Assembly: GCA_038900335.1 (NCBI GenBank) | Contig: JBBMRB010000006.1 | Coordinates: 62,001 to 126,000 of the forward strand | Reading direction: 5' to 3' | Length of the DNA stretch: 64,000 bases | Source: Rs1 sp038900335 | GTDB lineage: Bacteria > Pseudomonadota > Gammaproteobacteria > Pseudomonadales > Balneatricaceae | In this document: positions 36,673-46,243 of the stretch, one piece after another | Layout of the letters: every line of letters begins with the position of its first letter | How positions within the stretch are numbered: position 1 is the first letter of the stretch | Position numbers and translations under genes: made by a program | Notes under the pieces: generated by a model | The model's input: only the letters and a program-made list of their open reading frames with translations | Database searches by the model: none | What the model was told of the DNA's origin: nothing

Positions 36673-37116
36673 CTAAAAACCCTTCACGCCATATAAATCA
36701 TCTGCTCTGGCAACAAACGCTTCAACCATAGTGTTGGCGACTTGCGTAAACACCTTGGCTAAAGCAAAGGATGCGATCTTGCCAGATATCTCAAAATTGA
36801 TACTTAAATTAACTTTACAGGCATCTTCATCCAATGAGCTAAATGTCCAGGTACCAAATAAGTGCTTAAATGGCCCCTCTACCAGCTCAAAACTAATCTC
36901 AGATGGCTCAGTTAAACTATTACGCGTAGTAAAATCATATTTCAAACCCGCTTTTGACAAACTCAAACTTGCTACCATTTGCTCTGGCGATGAAGAAATC
37001 ACCGTTGATGCTGCACACCAAGGTAAAAAAGAAGGATAAAACTGCACATCATTCACTACATCAAACATTTGCTTGGCTGAATGAAACACCAAGGCACTTC
37101 TATCTATTTGAGTCAT
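36673..37116 (-). CDS. ratA: Ribosome association toxin / coenzyme Q-binding START-domain protein RatA
   Basis: A 147-residue START/polyketide cyclase-like protein. Landmarks are RSALVFHSAKQMFDVVNDVQFYPSFLPWC, the EMVASLSLSKAGLKYDFTTRN segment, and the C-terminal ANTMVEAFVARADDLYG helix. Homologues bind coenzyme Q (Coq10-like) and E. coli RatA can block 70S formation when overproduced. Two-gene operon with ratB; the usual neighbour smpB is found beyond the inserted symporter gene. Confidence 0.92.
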   Translation of the reverse strand: MTQIDRSALVFHSAKQMFDVVNDVQFYPSFLPWCAASTVISSSPEQMVASLSLSKAGLKYDFTTRNSLTEPSEISFELVEGPFKHLFGTWTFSSLDEDACKVNLSINFEISGKIASFALAKVFTQVANTMVEAFVARADDLYGVKGF

Positions 37117-37220
37117 TTAGATTTTTACCAACATAACCTTGAACATACTTGAACATAAATACAGAGCAACACCCTCTGCAAAAAACATTAACTAAAGCCT
37201 ATTATATTACAGTCAATTAT

Positions 37221-38579
37221 TTAAATATCTAAAAGATTCAACATAACAACCAATAGGAAAACTAAGGGCACAAAGGTCCTAATCAAAAAATACCAAATAT
37301 ACAGCCACAGCGCCCCGCTGTTTTCCATTTCACTCCTGACCAATTCAGGCTTAAGAACCCAACCGACATAGATAACAATTAAAAAGCCAGCGGCCGGTAT
37401 CAATACATTAGCGGTGACGGTATTAACCCAGGAAAACCATTCATAATTTGCATTACCCGTTTGCGCCACCACTGAGTTACCACCCATACATAACAGCGCA
37501 ATCACCCAGGCAATAAACCCAGCTAAAATAACTGCCGGCCAGCGATGCAAACTAAAACGTTGTTGCAGCCAGGCGACACTTGGCTCTAACAGCACCATTG
37601 CCGATGACAGAGCCGTCAACAGTACAAACAAAAAGAAAATAACACCAAAGAATTGCCCATCGATCATTTCACCGAACACCACGGGCAGTGTGACGAACAA
37701 CAAATCATAACCGGTAGCTGAATCCATTTGACTAAATAACAATACCGGCATTACGACTAAGCCAATAAGTGATGAAATGATAATGTCGCATAGGGCAACA
37801 GACATCACAATCACACCTATCCCTCTTCTTTTTGGAACGTATGAGCCAAACACCATCAACGAGCCGACACCAATCGATAGTGTATAAAAGGCATGCTTAA
37901 TCGCTAATAGAAATGAGTTAAATGATATTTCTTCTTTTTCGTATTTAAATAAATAATCTAGCGAGGGGTAAAAGTAATCACCGTTAATTGTCTGTGAAAT
38001 CAACACTAACAACACCACTATAGAGAGCGGGATTAAATAATTAAGCCCTCTGGCCAAACCTTTATGAACACCAAAACCTAACGTAAACACAATAAGAGCA
38101 ATAAACAATGTCTGCGATAGCAATAGGCCTTGATGGTTTGATTTTACCTCAGAGAAAATCTCAATAGCCTGGGAGCGCCCAATATCAACAAATATATTTT
38201 GGTACATCTCAATTAAATAACTAATCGCCCAACCTGCGACCACTGTTAATAAAATAAAGACCCCTAAGCCTGCAAGCAAACTCAAATAACCAACCACTGA
38301 CCAATGCTTGCTAGCCTTTGAGCGTATCGCAGTTGATTTCATCGCAGTGACCGGGTTGGCATTACCAATATGGCCGATGACCACTTCACTGAGCATCAAG
38401 GGCACACCAAACAGCAACACACAAACAAAATAAATGCCGATAAAAGCGATGCCACCGTTTTCAGCCATAATAAATGGAAATTTCCAAATATTACCTAGGC
38501 CAATTGCCCCAGCCATCGCTGCAAAAAAGAAAACCCAGCGGCTCTTCCATTCTGAATTATCACTATTTATTGAACTCAT
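37221..38579 (-). CDS. Sodium-dependent transporter, NSS/SNF family
   Basis: A 452-residue inner-membrane protein with about twelve helices. The N-terminal signature WVFFFAAMAGAIGLGNIWKFPF, with the unwound helix 1 that binds Na+ and substrate, is typical of neurotransmitter:sodium symporters such as LeuT, TnaT and MhsT. The GVGSLMVFGSYVPK segment lies in helix 6. These import amino acids or other organic solutes. The substrate is not identifiable. It stands between ratA and smpB, which are adjacent in many relatives, so it looks like a later insertion. Confidence 0.93.
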   Translation of the reverse strand: MSSINSDNSEWKSRWVFFFAAMAGAIGLGNIWKFPFIMAENGGIAFIGIYFVCVLLFGVPLMLSEVVIGHIGNANPVTAMKSTAIRSKASKHWSVVGYLSLLAGLGVFILLTVVAGWAISYLIEMYQNIFVDIGRSQAIEIFSEVKSNHQGLLLSQTLFIALIVFTLGFGVHKGLARGLNYLIPLSIVVLLVLISQTINGDYFYPSLDYLFKYEKEEISFNSFLLAIKHAFYTLSIGVGSLMVFGSYVPKRRGIGVIVMSVALCDIIISSLIGLVVMPVLLFSQMDSATGYDLLFVTLPVVFGEMIDGQFFGVIFFLFVLLTALSSAMVLLEPSVAWLQQRFSLHRWPAVILAGFIAWVIALLCMGGNSVVAQTGNANYEWFSWVNTVTANVLIPAAGFLIVIYVGWVLKPELVRSEMENSGALWLYIWYFLIRTFVPLVFLLVVMLNLLDI

Positions 38580-39022
38580 TATTAAGTCACCGTTAGCTTA
38601 TGCCATAAACCATCATCCATTTAGGACAGCAGATGTCCGAATCCGTTTTGAACTTATCATTAAATAAAAATCACAATCGCTAATATCGACCACGATTAAC
38701 GCTGCTTGCTCAACCTTATACTTTTATAAGCTAACAATTTTTACAGCTTAGCGACTAACAAATAACACTTGGCGCAGCTCTTTTCCAGCGCCATTTAACA
38801 ACTAGCTAAAAAATACTAAAAATGCCCGATTATGTCACATAATTTTTATGCTGAAGCTAACTCTGTTTAGTGACTTGTCACACAATATTTTCAGCTCTTG
38901 ATATAAGGACACTACAGCCAATACCTGCAAGTGTGAGCTTAAATAGAAAACTAATAGAATATTTACTGTTTTTTGATTAAGCTAGCTATCCCAAAGGCTT
39001 ACTGATGGTTATAATTGCCGCT
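38580..39022. other. Intergenic upstream of smpB
   Basis: No gene is seen in about 440 bases. A small TGGCGC/GCGCCA stem with a 12-base loop (38770-38793) is present. The smpB promoter is probably in the last 150 bases, but no convincing boxes can be paired. Confidence 0.45.
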
Positions 39023-39499
39023 ATGGCTAAAAAGAAAAAAGCAAAAAATACCGGTAATACTATCTGTCTGAACAAACGTGCCAGACATGAGTATCATATC
39101 GATGAAAAATTAGAAGCAGGCTTAGTGCTTGTTGGATGGGAAGTAAAAAGTCTTAGGGATGGGCGCGCCCAATTAACTGATGCTTATGTCACCTTTAAAG
39201 ATGGTGAAGCTTGGCTAGTTAATGCCAACATGACACCTCTAAAGCAAGCCTCTACACATTATGTGACAGAGCCCAAGCGCGCTAGAAAACTACTAATGCA
39301 CAGCAGACAGATATCAAACCTTGCCTTTGCAGTTGAGGCCAAAGGTTTTTCTTGTGTCGCCCTAGCGCTGTACTGGAAAGAAGACCGTGTTAAATGTGAA
39401 ATCGCGCTAGTGCGAGGCAAACAGCAACACGACAAACGCGCCACCGAAAAAGAGAAAGACTGGGGCCGTCAAAAACAACGTATTTTAAGCACCCGCTAA
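39023..39499 (+). CDS. smpB: SsrA-binding protein SmpB
   Basis: A 158-residue tmRNA-binding protein. After MAKKKKAKN come NKRARHEYHIDEKLEAGLVL, split here across the HEYHIDE and GWEVKSLR motifs, the AQLTDAYV strand and the basic tail ending KDWGRQKQRIL. It delivers tmRNA to stalled ribosomes. I chose the Met at 39023; the ORF extends six codons upstream but the family starts here. The tmRNA gene lies 1.9 kb downstream on the same strand, beyond one protease gene. Confidence 0.96.
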   Translation: MAKKKKAKNTGNTICLNKRARHEYHIDEKLEAGLVLVGWEVKSLRDGRAQLTDAYVTFKDGEAWLVNANMTPLKQASTHYVTEPKRARKLLMHSRQISNLAFAVEAKGFSCVALALYWKEDRVKCEIALVRGKQQHDKRATEKEKDWGRQKQRILSTR

Positions 39500-39510
39500 C
39501 ACCAGCAGCT

Positions 39511-39544
39511 CTCTCTTTGTAGTCAACTTAGGGTACAAAGAGAG
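39511..39544. terminator. Hairpin after smpB
   Basis: Eleven-base perfect arms CTCTCTTTGTA and TACAAAGAGAG around a 12-base loop, 12 bases after the smpB stop. No U-tract, so a weak terminator or mRNA 3' stabiliser. Confidence 0.55.
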
Positions 39545-39748
39545 TCGCCAATCACATTAACATCTTCAAAAAAACACTTCTTAACAACTAGAAAAACCCA
39601 TTATCAACGCACTCCCACCTTGTTAAATGTAATTTGCCCCCTACTATAATAGTCAGAAATTTTAGTCAACTCTTTACAACACTCTATGCAATACGCTACA
39701 AATACAGCACTGCTTGGCAATAAAAACTATTTATTTCAAGCTCGTCTA

Positions 39749-39776
39749 GAACCTTTTATCGTGTTGCGTATCACAA
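39749..39776 (+). promoter_or_regulatory. Possible sigma-E-type promoter of degQ-like gene
   Basis: GAACCTT, a 15-base spacer and TCACAA resemble RpoE -35 (GGAACTT) and -10 (TCNNA) elements, ending 28 bases before the ATG. Envelope stress control would suit a periplasmic protease. Not a perfect match. Confidence 0.35.
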
Positions 39777-39804
39777 AGCTATATACCAAACACAAGAGGC
39801 AGAT

Positions 39805-41178
39805 ATGAAAATCAAACACTATCTATGTTCTTTTATTCTAATGAGTTTATTCAGTACTGCTAGCCAAGCAGCGCTACCGGCAACGGACGCTAATGGCAAC
39901 GTACTGCCCACACTTGCCCCTATGTTGCAAAAAATTGACAGCGCCGTCGTCAATATAGCGACCTCATCAACAAGGCAAGTCAGACAAAACCCTTTAATGA
40001 ATGACCCCTACTTCAAACGCTTTTTTGACTCGCAGCAGCCCCAGCGCTCGCAGCGACAAAACACCAGTGCCGGCTCTGGGGTAATAGTAGATGCCAGCAA
40101 GGGGATTGTGATGACTAACCACCATGTCATCAACAATGCCGATGATATAAAGGTATCACTGATTGATGGTCGCAGCTTTACTGCCCGCCTTCTAGGCTCA
40201 GACCCTGACCTGGATATCGCCATCTTACAAATCGATGCTAACAACCTACAAGAAGTTAAATTAGCTGACTCATCAAGAGTACAAGTCGGCGATTTTGCCG
40301 TGGCGATAGGCAACCCTTTTGGCTTAGGCCAAACCGTGACAACCGGTATTGTCAGCGCACTGAGCCGATCCGGTTTAGGCCTTAAAGGTTATGAGAACTA
40401 CATCCAAACAGATGCATCTATTAACCCTGGTAACTCAGGTGGCGCATTAGTTGATCTCTCAGGTAAGCTAATCGGTATCAACTCAGCGATCATTGCCCCA
40501 GCCGGTGGCAATGTCGGTATTGGCTTTGCTATTCCGATCAACATGGCCAAGGCCAGCATGCAGCAAATCTTAAGACACGGCGAGGTAAGGCGCGGCCAAA
40601 TTGGCGTTGCCATACAAGACATCACCGATGAGCTAAGACAAGCCTTCAATTTGAGAAACGGCCAACAAGGCGTACTTGTTACCGGTGTCGGCAACAACAC
40701 ACCCGCTAAAAAAGCAGGCATTGAAGCGGGTGATATTATTATCGCAGTCGACAACAAGGCCACTAACTCAAGCAGCCAGCTGCGCAGCCAAATTGGCATT
40801 AAAAACATCAACGATAGAGTGCAATTAAAAGTGCTACGCGATGGCCACCAGCGCGCTTTCAATGTAGCAGTAGGTAACCCACAGCAATTTAGCCAGGCAC
40901 CAAATCAGCCGTCATTGGCCACTGCTGATATAGATACCCGTTTAGCAGGCGCTACATTTAAAACAAACCTCAACAACAAAGGGGTATTTGTATCATCGAT
41001 CAGCGCTAACTCAGCCGCTGCCTATAATGGCTTAGCCGCGGGCGATGTCATTACCAAGGTCAACAAGCGCACTGTGCGCAACATGAAAGACTTTGAGCGC
41101 GCATTAAAAAGTAATAATCGCGGCTTGTTTATCCAAGTGGATCGCAATAACCAAAAAATACTGTTAGCTATTCGCTAA
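39805..41178 (+). CDS. Periplasmic serine endoprotease, DegQ/DegP (Do) family
   Basis: A 457-residue HtrA-type protease. The signal peptide ends near ASQAAL; the trypsin-like domain has the triad His in NHHVI (TNHHVINNADDI), Asp in DLDIAILQI and Ser in NPGNSGGALVDL. Two PDZ domains follow from about residue 255 and 370. It degrades misfolded envelope proteins. Length matches DegQ (455) more than DegP (474), and the linker near residue 60-75 (SQQPQRSQRQNT) is a short Q-linker. Located between smpB and tmRNA. Confidence 0.94.
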   Translation: MKIKHYLCSFILMSLFSTASQAALPATDANGNVLPTLAPMLQKIDSAVVNIATSSTRQVRQNPLMNDPYFKRFFDSQQPQRSQRQNTSAGSGVIVDASKGIVMTNHHVINNADDIKVSLIDGRSFTARLLGSDPDLDIAILQIDANNLQEVKLADSSRVQVGDFAVAIGNPFGLGQTVTTGIVSALSRSGLGLKGYENYIQTDASINPGNSGGALVDLSGKLIGINSAIIAPAGGNVGIGFAIPINMAKASMQQILRHGEVRRGQIGVAIQDITDELRQAFNLRNGQQGVLVTGVGNNTPAKKAGIEAGDIIIAVDNKATNSSSQLRSQIGIKNINDRVQLKVLRDGHQRAFNVAVGNPQQFSQAPNQPSLATADIDTRLAGATFKTNLNNKGVFVSSISANSAAAYNGLAAGDVITKVNKRTVRNMKDFERALKSNNRGLFIQVDRNNQKILLAIR

Positions 41179-41186
41179 CCTCTAAA

Positions 41187-41236
41187 TATCACTATTATTT
41201 AACAGCCTAAATTAGCGTTGTTAAATAGTAGTGATA
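41187..41236. terminator. Hairpin after degQ-like gene
   Basis: Seventeen-base arms TATCACTATTATTTAAC and GTTAAATAGTAGTGATA pair with one mismatch around a 16-base loop, nine bases after the stop. AT-rich, no separate U-tract. Confidence 0.6.
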
Positions 41237-41377
41237 GCTTGCAAGCTATGAACCCCTCTCGTTTTCAGTGCTCAAGTGCCTTTTTTAACAATAACCCACT
41301 TAATCAGCTAATATTTAAGCTCAGCACAAAAATAGTCCTTTCTATATTACAAAGACTCTCTATAATAGCCAGTTCTT

Positions 41378-41734
41378 GGGGGTGACTTGGATTCGACGCC
41401 GATTACAAACCCTTAGGTGCATGTCGTGAGTGTAGTGAATCACGTTAATCCCTTACTACAAAGTTATAGTTGCAAACGACGATAACTACGCACTAGCAGC
41501 TTAGGCTGCTACGCAACACCTTCAGGTGCCTATAACTAGAGGATTTGTTGTGTCATTCGAGATGGGATCGCCCGGAAGCTTTGTCTCAAGCTGAACGGCT
41601 AAAAACTAAAGAGGCTCGCCCTAAACGCCCTGACCTTCGGGCCGTGCTGGGTTAACTTAATAGAAGCGTCTAAGCATGTAGATCCTGAGGCAGCGGATTG
41701 GCGGACGCGGGTTCGAAACCCGCCACCTCCACCA
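41378..41734 (+). ncRNA. ssrA: Transfer-messenger RNA (tmRNA)
   Basis: The 5' end GGGGGTGACTTGGATTCGAC and the 3' end with the T-arm GGGTTCGAAACCC and terminal CCACCTCCACCA form the tRNA-like acceptor stem (GGGGGTG with CACCTCC). The resume codon GCA at 41472 opens the tag ANDDNYALAA, stopped by TAG at 41502-41504. The tag form with DD is that of Pseudomonas rather than E. coli. A TATAAT box at 41361-41366 is well placed for the promoter. With SmpB it rescues stalled ribosomes and marks the peptides for proteolysis. The CCA is encoded. Confidence 0.98.
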
Positions 41735-41745
41735 AATGCCAAATC

Positions 41746-41780
41746 AGCCCCCTAAGTAGTCACCTAGGGGGCTTTTTTTT
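41746..41780 (+). terminator. tmRNA terminator
   Basis: Arms AGCCCCCTA and TAGGGGGCT around an AGTAGTCACC-type loop, followed by eight T. A strong intrinsic terminator twelve bases after the mature 3' end. Confidence 0.95.
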
Positions 41781-42261
41781 GGCCTTTTTTTGGTGGAGCA
41801 GCTGGTTTTGGGCCCGCGGAGCGGGTTTGAGTCGAGCGAAGCGACACATGGCCGCAGCTTTATCGTGGCAACCCGAAGGGTGAGGAGCGTAGTGAACGAA
41901 TCAACCCGTCACTTACAAACAAGCTCTAAGTCTTACCTTAGAAGACTTTTTTGGTTTGCTCTTTTGGTTTGAAAAGAGCTTTTGGCTTTGTAAATTAGCG
42001 CTTAAAACAGCCGAGATAACGACCAAATATTTAACTGATATTTTTTCTAAGGTTTAAGTTCAAGTGAGTTAAATGCGGTTTCGACTGCGTCGAGTTCATG
42101 TCTTTTTTACGAAAAAAAGAAACGGAACCAAAGAAAATTCGCCCCACTATTGCCTAAAGACACCTAAACTATTCACAAAATTGACGGCCGGCAATACAAG
42201 GGGGTTGGTGGCTGCGTAGCAATATCTTATTTAATCGATCAATTGTAATTTTGTACTATGT
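41781..42261. other. Intergenic after tmRNA, GC-shifted and hairpin-rich
   Basis: No gene is seen. The first 130 bases are richer in GC than the surroundings and carry several short palindromes: CCCGC-GGA-GCGGG (41813-41825), TCGAGCGAAGCGA, and ACCCGAAGGGT. A stretch near 42105-42150 (AAAAAAAGAAACGGAACC and following) resembles interspersed sequences I recall in other gammaproteobacterial genomes. tmRNA ends are common integration sites, but no integrase or repeated 3' end is found here. Confidence 0.5.
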
Positions 42262-42741
42262 TTAGTTTTTAAAATATCGGCTAGGCGCAACTTTTTCTGG
42301 GTTCCAACTAGGGTTTTGCTTCAAAACTGCATTGCCAGGCTTTGAGTTTATCACTCTGCTATTTTTGATGATTTGGATGCTATAACTGGCTTCTTTGCTT
42401 TTGAAATTGAACGTTTTAGCATCTTTACAGGAAAAACATTTAATAGAGCTGATGTTTTTAGATAGCACGCTCTGCCATTCTTTTCCTTTAAACTGCCCGG
42501 CTGTTTGCTTGTTTAGCTGATCATTTATGGCTTTACTAAGATAATTAGTACGTTTTTTGCCCGCTAAAGCATTGGCTTGTTTGATCACTGCACTACCTAA
42601 AGCAAAGTTTGTAATTGGCTTTGAGCCGGGGTTTTTCTTAATAATAATATCGATACCGTTAATTGGGTCATTCCCACCGATACCATAAGAGAGCATAGGT
42701 ATAAAAAAGAGACTGATTAAACAAATTTTAAGCATATTCAT
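42262..42741 (-). CDS. Secreted protein of unknown function with a CxxC motif
   Basis: About 159 residues from the chosen Met (MNMLKICLISL). A signal peptide ends near SYG. The mature part is basic, with a phrase GGNDPINGIDIIIKKNPGSK at its start and a single CFSC pair (Cys102 and Cys105). I do not recognise the family. The longer frame starting at 42789 would place 16 polar residues before the signal segment and is less likely; GAGGGA precedes the chosen start. It stands alone, downstream of the tmRNA locus. Confidence 0.65.
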   Translation of the reverse strand: MNMLKICLISLFFIPMLSYGIGGNDPINGIDIIIKKNPGSKPITNFALGSAVIKQANALAGKKRTNYLSKAINDQLNKQTAGQFKGKEWQSVLSKNISSIKCFSCKDAKTFNFKSKEASYSIQIIKNSRVINSKPGNAVLKQNPSWNPEKVAPSRYFKN

Positions 42742-43385
42742 CAAACTATTCCCTCGCTGTTTATTTAGGCGCTGCATGGCGACATGCACTGTTCAATATC
42801 TAACCATATCAGCTTCTCACTCTTTTACTACATGTTTACGATATTGATAGCGTCCTATTTAGATTAAAGTCCATAGATACTCAGTACAAGAGCGTTAAAT
42901 CAACGCCTACAGGCAGGCAATCACTAAACTTGAGTATTAAAACAATAAAGCTATTAGCAGTTGCTCTCTTTACTGGGCTAGCTACTTGCTATCTAAATCT
43001 AGTTTTGAATCTGAAACTTAATCAGACCTTACTAACTTTATGCCTAATATTATCACTGCATATATATTAACCAATAATACAGAGCTATACTATAAACATG
43101 AAAGCACATTAAATGTGTTTGTTGTTAAAATAATTTGTAAGCCTAATTATAATTAAGAAGCTAAATAGTAAAATATTTATCGTATATATAGATCAGATCA
43201 CACGATAGCAATATGGGTATATGTGCAGGTATAGCCTTATTTAAAACTAAAATAGAGCGAGTTTATCTCTTATTTTTCCTAAATAAAGCGGTGCTTTTTC
43301 ACGTGATTCTAAATAAGCATGCTGTTAAAGTAGTTATACTTCATCTTGAACTCAAATAATTATTGTATAGATATTAGAGGTAGTA
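42742..43385. other. Intergenic upstream of the GGDEF-EAL gene
   Basis: About 640 AT-rich bases with no convincing gene. A 46-codon frame beginning TTG at 42930 and ending 43070 on the plus strand encodes a very hydrophobic peptide (LLAVALFTGLATCYLNLVLN...) that could be a small membrane protein, but it has no good ribosome site. Confidence 0.35.
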
Positions 43386-45689
43386 ATGAGAGAGAGTAGT
43401 GTAAAAGACAAACTTTTACTTCCTGTCATATGGATGTGCCTGCTAACCGTTCTTTTTTTTGTTGTGGTCGCAATAATTAAGCAAGATTTAACACAGTTCA
43501 CTGTTGATTCAGTAGGGATTCTCGTACTTTCGTGGATACTTTATCGGGTCAAATATTTTGGTGAGTCGAAATTTTACAGTGTGTTCTTAGCGGTATTTGT
43601 ATCCTTTATGGTTACTGTGGTGATCTATATTAAAGGGGCTGAAACCGTCTATTGGTTATACCCTTTAATTATCCTGTTGTTTTATTTATTGCCGTCAATA
43701 ACAGCGAGTGTCTTTAATCTAATATTAATGATTTTAGCTTTGATGTTTACTTATCATGAGTTTTCAGAGTTTAATTTAGTCAGAATTTTCTTCACTTTAA
43801 TACTAACCAATCTTTTTTCATTAATTTTTTCTCAATATCTAGAAACACAAAACAAGTCATTATTATTAAATAACAGGTCGAGTAATCTTCGCAATGAGGT
43901 GCTTGAATTATCGCTTAACTCATCGGAATTACCAAAAATATTAACGAAAATAGTATCCGCAATAGAAAATGAAATTCCTAATGCAATCGGAAGTATTTTA
44001 TTACTCGATGAATCAGGCAAGCACTTGTTACATGGAGCTGCGCCAAACTTACCCTCCTTCTATAGTGATGCATTAAATGGTTTAGCCATAGGCAAAGGTG
44101 TCGGATCATGTGGTAACGCCGCATTTTTGAAGGAGTTTACTATTGTCGAAGATATTTCAACACACCCTTATTGGGCATCTTGGCGCGAGCTAGCAAGTAG
44201 TGCGGATCTTAAATCTTGTTGGTCTGCGCCGATCATAAACAATGAAGAAAAAGTGATAGGTACATTTGCTATATATCATAAAGTAGTGAGTAAGCCTGCT
44301 AATGAGGAATTACTACTCATTGAACATTATGCCAATTTAGCTAAGGTCGCTATTGAAAGGATCAACAAAAATAATGTCATCTGGAAGCTCGCCCATTATG
44401 ACAGCCTCACAGGCTTGCCAAACAGACATATGTTCCAACAACAAATTAAAAAGGCGCTTGATCAATGCTCTATCAGCAAGCAATCTGTTTCGCTTGCCAT
44501 ACTTGATTTAGATAATTTTAAAAGTATTAACGATAGCTTAGGGCATGAAGCAGGTGATTTTGTGCTAAAAGAGAGTGCAAAGCGTATTCAAAAATCCATC
44601 AATAAAAGCGGTGTTCTATTTCGTTTAGGTGGGGATGAGTTTGTTATCTTAATTGAAGAATCAACATCTGCTGCTGCGTTAAATAGCAGTATAGAAGAGT
44701 TACTTCAAATACTAGCCAAGCCATATTACTTCAAAGGAAAAGTAGTGAATTGCTCGGCAAGTATTGGCATAGCAACGTACCCGGATAATGCGAATAGCGT
44801 TAAGAGTATGCTTAGAAATGCTGACCAAGCTATGTATTTAGCTAAAAAACAAGGCCGCAATCAGTCGTGTCATTTTACTGAATCAATGCTCATTGAATAT
44901 AATAGGCGCAAAGAGACTATACAAGACCTGCGCCAAGCAATTAAAAACAGTGAGTTTTTAATTAATTATCAGCCTATCGTTAATATGCAAACTGGTGACA
45001 TTTCTAAGGTTGAGGCGTTAATCAGGTGGCAGCATCCGAAAAAAGGTATTATTTCACCCCTAGATTTTATAGCAATAGCTGAAGAAAGCGGGTTAATAAT
45101 AGATATTAGCAACTGGGTATTCGAAGAGGTTTTAGGGCACGTTGCATACTGGAAAAAAACGTTTAATAGTCAGTTCCAAGTTAAAATTAATACCTCACCT
45201 ATTCTTTATATGAACGATGGGGTTATATTGAAAAAATGGCTTACTAGTATGCGCCAAAAAGGGGTCTCAACTAGCGCTATTGGCCTTGAAATAACAGAAG
45301 ACCTGCTGATGGAAAACAAGGCAGAGGTATCAAAAGTCATTGATTTTATGCGCATCAATGGCACTGAGGTTTCTATTGATGATTTTGGTACTGGCTATTC
45401 ATCTTTTTCCTATTTAAAAGAGTTCTCTATCGATTATATTAAAATAGATAAATCTTTTGTCGACAGCATTGCTGATAATAATAACGATATAGTTTTGTGT
45501 GAGGCTATTATTATGATGGCCAAAAAACTAAACATCTTAGTTATTGCAGAAGGTATTGAAACACTAGAGCAATTTGAAAAGCTAAAACGTTCAGGTTGTG
45601 ATTTTGGACAAGGCTATTATCTGCATAAACCGCTATCAAAAGATCACCTTGAAAATGTACTGATTAATTTAGCAAAACAACCTGAGTAG
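43386..45689 (+). CDS. Membrane GAF-GGDEF-EAL protein (c-di-GMP turnover)
   Basis: A 767-residue protein. Five or six N-terminal helices (residues about 10-155) form an integral membrane sensor. A GAF domain spans about 180-325. The GGDEF domain (about 340-500) has the intact RLGGDEF motif near residue 415, so it could make c-di-GMP; the I-site Arg-x-x-Asp is absent. The EAL domain (about 515-755) keeps VEALIRW near 541, the EITED, DDFGTGYSS and AEGIET motifs and QGYYLHKPL, so phosphodiesterase activity is also likely. GAGG precedes the start. Monocistronic. The balance of the two activities and the sensed ligand cannot be judged. Confidence 0.92.
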   Translation: MRESSVKDKLLLPVIWMCLLTVLFFVVVAIIKQDLTQFTVDSVGILVLSWILYRVKYFGESKFYSVFLAVFVSFMVTVVIYIKGAETVYWLYPLIILLFYLLPSITASVFNLILMILALMFTYHEFSEFNLVRIFFTLILTNLFSLIFSQYLETQNKSLLLNNRSSNLRNEVLELSLNSSELPKILTKIVSAIENEIPNAIGSILLLDESGKHLLHGAAPNLPSFYSDALNGLAIGKGVGSCGNAAFLKEFTIVEDISTHPYWASWRELASSADLKSCWSAPIINNEEKVIGTFAIYHKVVSKPANEELLLIEHYANLAKVAIERINKNNVIWKLAHYDSLTGLPNRHMFQQQIKKALDQCSISKQSVSLAILDLDNFKSINDSLGHEAGDFVLKESAKRIQKSINKSGVLFRLGGDEFVILIEESTSAAALNSSIEELLQILAKPYYFKGKVVNCSASIGIATYPDNANSVKSMLRNADQAMYLAKKQGRNQSCHFTESMLIEYNRRKETIQDLRQAIKNSEFLINYQPIVNMQTGDISKVEALIRWQHPKKGIISPLDFIAIAEESGLIIDISNWVFEEVLGHVAYWKKTFNSQFQVKINTSPILYMNDGVILKKWLTSMRQKGVSTSAIGLEITEDLLMENKAEVSKVIDFMRINGTEVSIDDFGTGYSSFSYLKEFSIDYIKIDKSFVDSIADNNNDIVLCEAIIMMAKKLNILVIAEGIETLEQFEKLKRSGCDFGQGYYLHKPLSKDHLENVLINLAKQPE

Positions 45690-45720
45690 TGCCTCTACTT
45701 GGTTTAATTAAACCCGCTTC

Positions 45721-45754
45721 ATCTAGAAGAATGTCGGATAGTATTCTTCTAGAT
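45721..45754. terminator. Hairpin after the GGDEF-EAL gene
   Basis: Perfect twelve-base arms ATCTAGAAGAAT and ATTCTTCTAGAT around a ten-base loop, about 30 bases after the stop. No U-tract follows on either strand. Confidence 0.55.
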
Positions 45755-45829
45755 AATGCGCGCCTCAAGCTGGCTATTTAAAGCCGCTAACCATAATACT
45801 CAATAAGATAAAGAGCGAGTAATACTATT

Positions 45830-46243
45830 TTATCGATGAAGCTCCCCTGACCTTTCAGGCTGATAAGTTACCTCTTCTATCGTTACCTTCATCAACCCGC
45901 CACCAGGTTTGGGCCACTCGATCTCATCCCCTTGAGATAAACCAAGCAGCGCACTACCTACTGGCGCTAGAATGGATATATTCTTATTACTCGATCTGAT
46001 ATCTTTTGGATACACTAAGGTTAATAAAAATTCATCTTTAGATGACTCAACAGAAAACCTGACGGTTGAATTCATCGTGACTAATGTCGGTGGCACTTGC
46101 GATGGCTCCACGGTATTTGCGCGTGCCAACTCCTGTTCTAATTCCGTTATTCCCACTAAGCTATTTTTTGGTAAAGAATCTATTAACTCATACAATCTGT
46201 CTGAATCTAATGATGAAATAGTTATCTCTGGTTTTGTGCTCAT
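45830..46243 (-). CDS. rnk: Nucleoside diphosphate kinase regulator Rnk
   Basis: A 137-residue member of the GreA/GreB C-terminal (Rnk) family. An N-terminal short coiled coil (residues about 10-50) precedes the FKBP-like domain with VTMNSTVRFSVE, the FLLTLVYPKDI strand, SILAPVGSALLGLSQGDEIEWP and the GLMKVTIEEVTYQPE end. It is linked to RNA polymerase binding and to nucleoside diphosphate kinase regulation. Divergent from dadA. Confidence 0.88.
   Translation of the reverse strand: MSTKPEITISSLDSDRLYELIDSLPKNSLVGITELEQELARANTVEPSQVPPTLVTMNSTVRFSVESSKDEFLLTLVYPKDIRSSNKNISILAPVGSALLGLSQGDEIEWPKPGGGLMKVTIEEVTYQPERSGELHR

Noticed and set aside
41730..42261. tmRNA 3' end as an attachment site of a genomic island
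   Set aside because: No integrase is present and I found no repeated copy of the tmRNA 3' end downstream in the window.
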